Shown here: piece by piece, positions 59,230-64,000 of the stretch
Position numbering within the stretch: the first letter of the stretch is position 1
How the letters are laid out: the number at the start of each line of letters is the position of its first letter
Source: a virus
Length of the DNA: 64,000 bases
Direction: 5' to 3' (one strand)
IMG/VR virus record: IMGVR_UViG_3300044970_000730
Location: 1 to 64,000 of that record
The notes under the pieces: generated by a model
The model's database searches: none
The model's input: the letters and a program-made list of their open reading frames with translations, nothing else
What the model was told of the DNA's origin: nothing
Program-made: the position numbers and the translations under genes

Positions 59230-59424
59230 GTGGTCAAGTTCTATATGTGGTGGTGGGCTTTCCGGCGAAAGCACCTGTGTAGTCGAGGGTATCACGGCTT
59301 CCCGTTGTCCTCGCTCGATGGCTCCATAGTTCATCATTCGTATCACACGAAAAGGAACCAGCAAGTGTTTGAGCGACGATGTTCTGTGTGTGGTGGTCGC
59401 GAGGAGATTATCCGGCATGGTTAA
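59230..59424 (+). CDS. Small basic protein with CxxC
   Basis: 64 residues from a GTG at 59230 (TTG at 59227 is possible). It is rich in His and Arg and ends with CSVCGGREEIIRHG, a likely zinc site. It overlaps the next gene by 8 bases. Confidence 0.55.
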   Translation: MVKFYMWWWAFRRKHLCSRGYHGFPLSSLDGSIVHHSYHTKRNQQVFERRCSVCGGREEIIRHG

Positions 59425-60190
59425 GATGCTTTTCCTAGATATTGAGACACTCCCCCATCACGCTGCGGTGTGGGGTTTGTGGGGCCAGAACGTAGGTATC
59501 AAGCAGATTATCAAGCCCGGTCGTACTACGTGTGCTGCTTGGAAGTGGTTGGGGGCTAAGAAGATTGGGTTTGCTGCCGAGTGGCATCCGATCAAGGAGC
59601 AAGAGAGTTGGTTCTGCTACAAGGAGTTCCTTACTCGTCTTCACGAGGTTCTTGACGGAGCTGACGTAGTTGTCACCTACAACGGAAAGCGTTTCGACAT
59701 CCCAACGCTGTACAAAGAGTTCGTCCTGTACGATCTCCCACCCCCGTCTCCGTTCCACCACATTGATTTGTACCAAACAGTGAAGCGCCAGTTCCGGTGG
59801 GCTAGCAACAAGCTCGACTTCGTTTGTCAACAGCTCGGCCTCGGTGCTAAGGTACATCACAAAGGTCAAGAACTATGGACGGATGTTGAGGCTGGTTGCC
59901 CCAAGGCACAGAAGGTCATGGAACGGTACAACCGTGGTGATGTCACCCTGCTTGAGAAGCTGTACAACCGTCTGAAGCCGTGGATAAAATCGCACCCCAA
60001 CCTCGCTCTCCTAGAGGAGAAGTCCGGTATCGTCTGCCCCACCTGCGGTTCCGATGACATTGAGTTCCGTGGTTATAGATATACGAAGACTCGCCGGTAT
60101 CGTAGGATGGTTTGCAATTCTTGCCATAGCTGGTCATCGGTAACAGCTTCCGATAAGGAAGTGGTTGGTGAGACAGGCTCGTGTTCGTAG
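59417..60190 (+). CDS. RNase H-fold exonuclease (YprB-like) with C-terminal zinc ribbon
   Basis: 257 residues from the ATG at 59417. DEDD-type motifs are FLDIETLPH (Asp8, Glu10), VVTYNGKRFDIPTL and YNRGDVTLLEKLY. The C-terminus has a zinc ribbon, CPTCG then CNSCHSW. It matches the YprB_RNaseH-like family. A DNA or RNA 3'-5' exonuclease role is expected; the substrate is not known. It is distinct from the polymerase proofreading gene. Confidence 0.83.
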   Translation: MVKMLFLDIETLPHHAAVWGLWGQNVGIKQIIKPGRTTCAAWKWLGAKKIGFAAEWHPIKEQESWFCYKEFLTRLHEVLDGADVVVTYNGKRFDIPTLYKEFVLYDLPPPSPFHHIDLYQTVKRQFRWASNKLDFVCQQLGLGAKVHHKGQELWTDVEAGCPKAQKVMERYNRGDVTLLEKLYNRLKPWIKSHPNLALLEEKSGIVCPTCGSDDIEFRGYRYTKTRRYRRMVCNSCHSWSSVTASDKEVVGETGSCS

Positions 60191-60681
60191 CTGCTCGCGG
60201 AGCAATCCTTGAAGACCGTGACTTCGTAGACTTCCTCGGTCATTGTTGGAGATACTCGGAGTTGGACACTCAGATAATGACGGAAGTCATTGCTAAGTGT
60301 GGGTACGGTCTGTGCTTCGTCCAACCGGAACCTGTCCCTGTTGACACACCCCTCCTGCTGGAGTACGATGGCTTCACGACTAACACCAACACGGAGGTTG
60401 AACCACCAATCACTATGGACGATTTCATTCAAACTTGTAACACTTACGGGACGTACCGCGCTTTGGACCAACTAGACTACATCATTGATATTGTGGACCG
60501 ATGCAGTCCCCACCACGATGATCCTGAAGACCTTTACCAAGCTCTCCAAGAGATTCGTCGCCTAGCTGTAGAGGCTATCATGTGGGGTGAGATGACCACC
60601 GAAGATAACGACGAGGAACCTTCCGACGAGGATGGGTTGTTCGATTACGACCGAGACGGGGAAGACGATAATGACCGATGA
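60181..60681 (+). CDS. Acidic hypothetical protein
   Basis: 166 residues from a GTG overlapping the exonuclease stop. Helical N-terminal part and a very acidic C-terminus (EDNDEEPSDEDGLFDYDRDG). It could be a DNA mimic or a partner-binding tail; no family is recognised. Confidence 0.58.
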   Translation: MFVAARGAILEDRDFVDFLGHCWRYSELDTQIMTEVIAKCGYGLCFVQPEPVPVDTPLLLEYDGFTTNTNTEVEPPITMDDFIQTCNTYGTYRALDQLDYIIDIVDRCSPHHDDPEDLYQALQEIRRLAVEAIMWGEMTTEDNDEEPSDEDGLFDYDRDGEDDNDR

Positions 60682-61087
60682 CCCTCGCATCCTAGTGATG
60701 CGTGCTCCCGGCAAAGAGTACGTCCTAGCAGCCTACGCCTCTAAGCCACCACATGCCGAGGCATCTGTTAAACTGTATCAGTCCTACTCCGAGATGGACC
60801 GTACCAAGGATTGTTTTCTGTTTCGACTAGACAAGTGCTGCGTTTCTGGTCTCTGGGGGTTTGCTGAACACAATACCCTTCTCGGACCAATCATCTTCGA
60901 TTCGGGCAGGAGCGCACCTTGCCCTTTCGTTATGAGCGATGCTCTCGCTCTGGCTAAGCACACTGTCTATTGGCTTGAGAACGACTTCGATGAAACTATC
61001 TCTCGGTACGGAAGCGTGACGCTGGTCAATATTAACGGTAAGCTTTTTGATGTAAAGGTATCCGAACAACGAGGTCCAAACCTATGA
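60671..61087 (+). CDS. Hypothetical protein
   Basis: 138 residues from the ATG at 60671. Mixed fold with ILVMRAPGKEYVLAAYAS and SRYGSVTLVNINGKLFDV. It overlaps neighbours on both sides. Unknown. Confidence 0.57.
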   Translation: MTDDPRILVMRAPGKEYVLAAYASKPPHAEASVKLYQSYSEMDRTKDCFLFRLDKCCVSGLWGFAEHNTLLGPIIFDSGRSAPCPFVMSDALALAKHTVYWLENDFDETISRYGSVTLVNINGKLFDVKVSEQRGPNL

Positions 61088-61416
61088 CCGATGAAACCGA
61101 CATCCCCGAGGATGGTGACGAAGACGAGGAAGTAGAACTCATAGCCAAAGAGTCAGGTGGTATGCTCCGAGTCAACGGGAGTAATACCGTCTTGATGCTT
61201 AAGGGTCCATCTCCGTTTCCTACTCCGTTTGATCACATCAAGAATTGTTGCGGGATGCACGTCACCGTGTCCTCTAACCCGGCTAAGCCGGACAAGTACG
61301 AGTACCTAGTCATGGTGGAAGACTCTTTTGAGTGGCGAGCTATCGAGGAGTGTCTCAACGTATTCTCGGAGAAGGAGTACGAGCCGGTGAAGAGGAGCTT
61401 GAGGACGGTGAATTGA
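61084..61416 (+). CDS. Hypothetical protein with acidic N-terminus
   Basis: 110 residues. Acidic start (DEDEEVELIAKESGG), then a basic-neutral domain with CCGMHVTVSSNPAKPDKYEY. Unknown. Confidence 0.57.
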   Translation: MTDETDIPEDGDEDEEVELIAKESGGMLRVNGSNTVLMLKGPSPFPTPFDHIKNCCGMHVTVSSNPAKPDKYEYLVMVEDSFEWRAIEECLNVFSEKEYEPVKRSLRTVN

Positions 61417-61417
61417 G

Positions 61418-61633
61418 ATGGAGTCTGCACGAGTAGCCTTCAAACAAGCCAGCGGCCGTTGGCCGAACTGGAAAGAGACGATGAGTATGATGCTTGCTTT
61501 AGCAAAACAAGAAGGCAAAGTAAAGGACATTTCGCCATACGTCGATCTCCTTTGCAATGGAAGTCGTTGGGTTGCTGACGATGGAAGGACAGTGGGACAG
61601 ATCATTTACGACCTGAGACACGGGGTGAATTGA
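61418..61633 (+). CDS. Small hypothetical protein
   Basis: 71 residues, helical, with ARVAFKQASGRWPNWKETM. Starts just after the previous stop. Unknown. Confidence 0.55.
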   Translation: MESARVAFKQASGRWPNWKETMSMMLALAKQEGKVKDISPYVDLLCNGSRWVADDGRTVGQIIYDLRHGVN

Positions 61634-61634
61634 G

Positions 61635-61850
61635 ATGCGTGACCTATCTTATATCGAAGTCAAAATTTGTATTGCAATGCGTGAAGATGGCTTTGTTCGG
61701 TGTCTTCCTTGTGGAACTGGAAACATCCAGAGAGAGCATCTCTTCAATGAGATGCTTCAGGAAGTACGTGAGGACACACGGTTCCGTTGGTCATTGAAGA
61801 CCATCAAGACCAAAGTCCCAATGCCTTGGCAATTTGAAGAGATTGATTAA
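61635..61850 (+). CDS. Small hypothetical protein, last rightward gene
   Basis: 71 residues with CLPCGTGNIQREHLFNEML and a basic C-terminal part (SLKTIKTKVPMPW). It ends 22 bases before the bidirectional terminator. Unknown. Confidence 0.57.
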   Translation: MRDLSYIEVKICIAMREDGFVRCLPCGTGNIQREHLFNEMLQEVREDTRFRWSLKTIKTKVPMPWQFEEID

Positions 61851-61867
61851 GTAAAATCCAACAGGCA

Positions 61868-61908
61868 AAAAGAAAGCCCGGTCACCTCTCACGAGGGCCG
61901 GGCTTTTT
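61868..61908. terminator. Bidirectional terminator between convergent units
   Basis: Stem AAAGCCCGG (61873-61881) / CCGGGCTTT (61898-61906) is flanked by an A-run on the left and a T-run on the right, so it should terminate transcripts from both directions. It sits exactly between the last rightward gene and the spanin genes. Confidence 0.92.
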
Positions 61909-61914
61909 GCGTTT

Positions 61915-62190
61915 CTAGGGTTTCGGTTTGTCTGCTTCTATACACGACCTGAGTATCTCGTGCTTGAGCTTACACTCTTTGTATTGCAACCCCCACACCA
62001 TCATCGCTGTACCTATCGGAAGAGTCTCATCTAACACAAGAGACTCGCACGGTTGAAGTGCTAGTTCCGACACGTAATCACAGTGACGGGATGGGTTACT
62101 GGGTGGATCGCGCCAGTTCCGAGAGCACCCGGCGCTGGTCATCACTAACACAAGCCACAGGGTCAACCTCGTGAGGTTTTGCATCCTCAT
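61915..62190 (-). CDS. Outer-membrane spanin, Rz1-like lipoprotein
   Basis: 91 residues. An N-terminal signal with lipobox SAGC (LWLVLVMTSAGC) indicates a lipoprotein; CSRNWRDPPSNPSRHCDY is Pro-containing as in Rz1 proteins. It overlaps the Rz-like gene by 95 bases in another frame, the usual Rz/Rz1 arrangement. It joins the inner spanin to fuse the two membranes at lysis. Confidence 0.82.
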   Translation of the reverse strand: MRMQNLTRLTLWLVLVMTSAGCSRNWRDPPSNPSRHCDYVSELALQPCESLVLDETLPIGTAMMVWGLQYKECKLKHEILRSCIEADKPKP

Positions 62191-62446
62191 ACTGCCTCCG
62201 TATCTCTGATGCCTCTAAACGCCCCTGAGAGAGCTTCTGAGCGTCTTCCGACGCTTTCCTTGACGCTACCCTTGCCAGAGCCTTCTCGCTCTCTAGGAGC
62301 TTCTCGTTGGCTTCTAGGAGCCTCTCGTTAAACCTCTCCTCCGCAGCTTCGCTGCCCTTGTAATACCCGTAGGAGAAAGTAGCCCCCAAAGAGAGGGCTA
62401 CTCCTATCCCGAGCATCACGTACTTGTTCGGGAGTGTAGGGATCAT
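62096..62446 (-). CDS. Inner-membrane spanin, Rz-like
   Basis: 116 residues. One N-terminal membrane segment (about 9-29, YVMLGIGVALSLGATFSYGY) is followed by a long periplasmic coiled coil (ERFNERLLEANEKLLESEKA). It matches type-II single-pass inner spanins. It overlaps the Rz1-like gene and its start overlaps the upstream gene (4 bases). Confidence 0.82.
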   Translation of the reverse strand: MIPTLPNKYVMLGIGVALSLGATFSYGYYKGSEAAEERFNERLLEANEKLLESEKALARVASRKASEDAQKLSQGRLEASEIRRQYEDAKPHEVDPVACVSDDQRRVLSELARSTQ

Positions 62447-62757
62447 TCCGGCGGCCCGTATAGCTTCAAGCTATTGATGGCATTTATGGTTGTCCTCAAG
62501 TCACCCTTGAGTTCTCCAATCGCTTCCCGCAAAGGGGCAAGACTCTCTCGGACAACCTCCTTCATATCGTTCTTAGAGGCGTACTCCGCGATGAGCTTCT
62601 TCTCCAAGTCGTGAACTGACTCTTTCACGAGACTGATCTCTTTGTGTAGTTCATCCCGTACATCCTCCGTCTTACCTTTCAGATACCACAGCCAGAAACA
62701 CACACCACCTATGGTGAATAGGATGATCCCTTCCAGTAGCGTCGGTGACAAATCCAT
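62443..62757 (-). CDS. Single-pass membrane coiled-coil protein, possible holin or lysis accessory
   Basis: 104 residues. Membrane segment at about 8-26 (LEGIILFTIGGVCFWLWYL) followed by an amphipathic coiled coil. Layout resembles XhlA-type or T7-like class II holin neighbours of spanins. There is no other clear holin in the window, so it is the best candidate, but the assignment is from context. Confidence 0.55.
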   Translation of the reverse strand: MDLSPTLLEGIILFTIGGVCFWLWYLKGKTEDVRDELHKEISLVKESVHDLEKKLIAEYASKNDMKEVVRESLAPLREAIGELKGDLRTTINAINSLKLYGPPE

Positions 62758-62799
62758 GTCGTTTTGTTACTCCCCTGTTTTATGTATCCGTGTGAATCG

Positions 62800-63501
62800 T
62801 TAGTTGCTACGCTGTCGGGTTGCTATTCCGTGAGCTAGGAGCCTAGCACCGGGAGCACCACCGCCACCACTTGCTCCCGACGACGACCCACCACCTCCGG
62901 ATGATCCGCCTCCACCTCCCCCACCGCTACCACCACTGGCACCTTCCGGTGCCCTCATCATCCCTTGGCCTGTACCATAAAGAGGTGCCGGAGGAGCACG
63001 GAACATCCCTTGCCCGTTTCCGTACAAAGGCGCTGGTGCCATACTAGGTCCCATGAACGACTGGAACCCAAGGGTAGGTGCTGGACCGCCTGTACCCCAA
63101 GAGGGGGACGAGAACCCCCGCTCTTGCTGTGGTGAGTACGGGTTGAAGGTAGGAGCAGGTGAGGGAGAAGCGTCACCTTCTCGTCCTAGTGCCTGATTGA
63201 ACCAACTTCTGATTCGTTGGCCCAAGCCATTCCGTTCGTTACCGGGATCGTTCCTCATCATCTGGCGCATGTACGCATCGTACTCACGCTGGTTACGAGC
63301 ACCCGTAGCTCCCGTCAAACGATCCACTTGGTTACGGACGTTACTTCCTGTGAACCTGTCGATCAACCCCGCTGGTCCGGGAAGAGAACCCATCGCAATA
63401 TCGGAGGCTAGGAGGCGCGGATTAAAGAACGTATTGAGACGGGAGTACGGGCTTCTGCTTGCTTGTCCCTCCATGTTGAAGGGTATTGGGTATCTTTCCA
63501 T
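62800..63501 (-). CDS. Low-complexity Gly/Ser-rich virion-block protein
   Basis: 233 residues. The C-terminus carries a Gly/Ser tract (about 190-220) after an imperfect repeat (APLYGNGQGMF and APLYGTGQGMM). N-terminal part has NQREYDAYMRQMMRN. Similar in style to the Gly/Asn/Gln-rich protein at 1136-2173. I infer a virion protein; family not recognised. Confidence 0.68.
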   Translation of the reverse strand: MERYPIPFNMEGQASRSPYSRLNTFFNPRLLASDIAMGSLPGPAGLIDRFTGSNVRNQVDRLTGATGARNQREYDAYMRQMMRNDPGNERNGLGQRIRSWFNQALGREGDASPSPAPTFNPYSPQQERGFSSPSWGTGGPAPTLGFQSFMGPSMAPAPLYGNGQGMFRAPPAPLYGTGQGMMRAPEGASGGSGGGGGGGSSGGGGSSSGASGGGGAPGARLLAHGIATRQRSN

Positions 63502-63531
63502 CTTTAGCTACGCCCTCCTTTTACCGAGAGC

Positions 63532-63801
63532 TTACTCGAAAGAGAAGGTCAGGGTGCTAGTACCAGCTTCGGGATCGTTGACACGAGAGATCAAGGCGGT
63601 CGGGAAGACCGGCTGTGCTTGGGGAATCAGTGTCATGCGAAGATCAGCGATAGGGGACTCTTCGAGCGGGGGAATGTAGCCGATGGGGATGACAACAGTA
63701 ACACCCTCGTCTTCGGTAAAACCAATAGCCGGGTGGGTAACATTCACAACGCCCTCAACGTCACGAACTTCGAGCAACATATCAACAGTCTTGGTAGCCA
63801 T
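63532..63801 (-). CDS. Small beta-rich virion-block protein
   Basis: 89 residues, beta-type (VDMLLEVRDVEGVVNVTH, VTVVIPIGYIPPLEES), ending STLTFSFE. AAGGAGAT precedes the ATG and is shared with the upstream gene whose stop is 15 bases away. In the left copy of that upstream gene the same ribosome site lies at the very edge of the window. Unknown structural role. Confidence 0.68.
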   Translation of the reverse strand: MATKTVDMLLEVRDVEGVVNVTHPAIGFTEDEGVTVVIPIGYIPPLEESPIADLRMTLIPQAQPVFPTALISRVNDPEAGTSTLTFSFE

Positions 63802-63816
63802 GTGTGTATCTCCTTA

Positions 63817-64000
63817 TTAAGCCCAGTGAAAGGTGCCAACAATATCGTTGGCGGTTACGGCTGTGGCGTCAGCGGCTGCTGCGCCGGTAACGGTTGTGTA
63901 AGCAATACCTGTACCGAAACCAATACCACCCGGCACAGACAACGTGATAGTACCTCCGTTGGGAGGAATACCATAGGTTTGAACCACACCCGTACCAGCG
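63817..64000 (-). CDS. Fibre- or decoration-like protein, copy 2 (C-terminal part only)
   Basis: About 60 C-terminal residues, identical in protein sequence to the gene at 10-1077 but with five synonymous base changes. The gene runs off the right end of the window. It is either the same locus reached again in a circular or redundant genome, or a tandem paralogue. See the finding on the ends. Confidence 0.85.
   Translation of the reverse strand, partial: AGTGVVQTYGIPPNGGTITLSVPGGIGFGTGIAYTTVTGAAAADATAVTANDIVGTFHWA

Noticed and set aside
1-64000. Integrase, excisionase, CI-like repressor or attachment site
   Set aside because: No tyrosine or serine recombinase motif and no recognisable repressor were seen, so I do not call the phage temperate despite its temperate-type accessory genes.
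1-64000. Single-subunit T7-like or giant N4-like RNA polymerase
   Set aside because: No gene shows the polymerase motifs. The 2092-residue protein reads as an ejection protein, and the promoters are of host sigma70 type.

Overview
The window is a tailed double-stranded DNA bacteriophage genome (Caudoviricetes) with short-tail (podovirus-like) hallmarks. It has a TerS/TerL pair, portal, scaffold, an N4-gp56-type major capsid protein, a gp11-like tail adaptor with a very large tail protein, and a 2092-residue ejection-type virion protein. No tape-measure, tail-tube or sheath gene is visible. Replication is T7-like, but I see no phage RNA polymerase, integrase or lysogeny repressor. Three consensus sigma70 promoters (TTGACA or TAGACA, N17, TACAAT or TATACT) on the minus strand and one good match on the plus strand suggest use of host RNA polymerase. 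The host is probably a Gram-negative bacterium, because the phage encodes Rz/Rz1-type spanins and a lambdoid-type lysozyme. I cannot name the species.

Layout. Virion and lysis genes are read leftward from about 28.3 kb to position 10. They continue, in the same orientation, from the right end (63.8 kb) down to a bidirectional terminator at 61.87-61.91 kb. Early and replication genes are read rightward from 30.28 to 61.85 kb and end at the same terminator. The last 193 bases repeat the first 193 with five differences, all synonymous. The two leftward blocks therefore probably join, either as a circularly permuted or terminally redundant genome of about 63.8 kb, or as a tandemly duplicated structural gene.

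Region by region. 0-11 kb: low-complexity and ejection-type virion proteins. 11-15.4 kb: tail protein and adaptor. 15.5-23.8 kb: capsid, scaffold, portal and terminase. 23.9-24.05 kb: tRNA-Met(CAU) and tRNA-Asn. 24-27.3 kb: a secreted-type domain protein, endolysin and a fibre-like protein. 27.4-29.5 kb: small leftward early genes, including a free-standing LigA domain Ia-like protein, and an AT-rich iteron array that looks like an origin. 29.5-30.3 kb: operator-rich divergent control region. 30.3-37.9 kb: accessory genes of the kind found in temperate phages, including a protein with 15 octapeptide repeats resembling bacterial ice-nucleation proteins. 38-49.5 kb: replication (nucleotidyltransferase/ligase, primase-helicase, split family-A DNA polymerase, SSB-like protein, two HNH endonucleases). 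49.5-49.96 kb: tRNA-Gln, a strongly paired candidate RNA and a tRNA-like element. 50-52.7 kb: NrdB and NrdA. 52.7-52.95 kb: a second candidate structured RNA with its own promoter. 53-61.8 kb: flap exonuclease, dUTPase, DUF3310 protein, endonuclease I, ThyX, an RNase H-fold exonuclease and many small overlapping genes.

The nucleotide genes (NrdAB, dUTPase, ThyX), the nucleases and the replisome form a self-contained program for making phage DNA from host material. The most unusual signals are the ice-nucleation-like solenoid protein, the two undescribed structured RNA loci, and a recurrent inverted repeat around TAGC that abuts TTGACA promoters.
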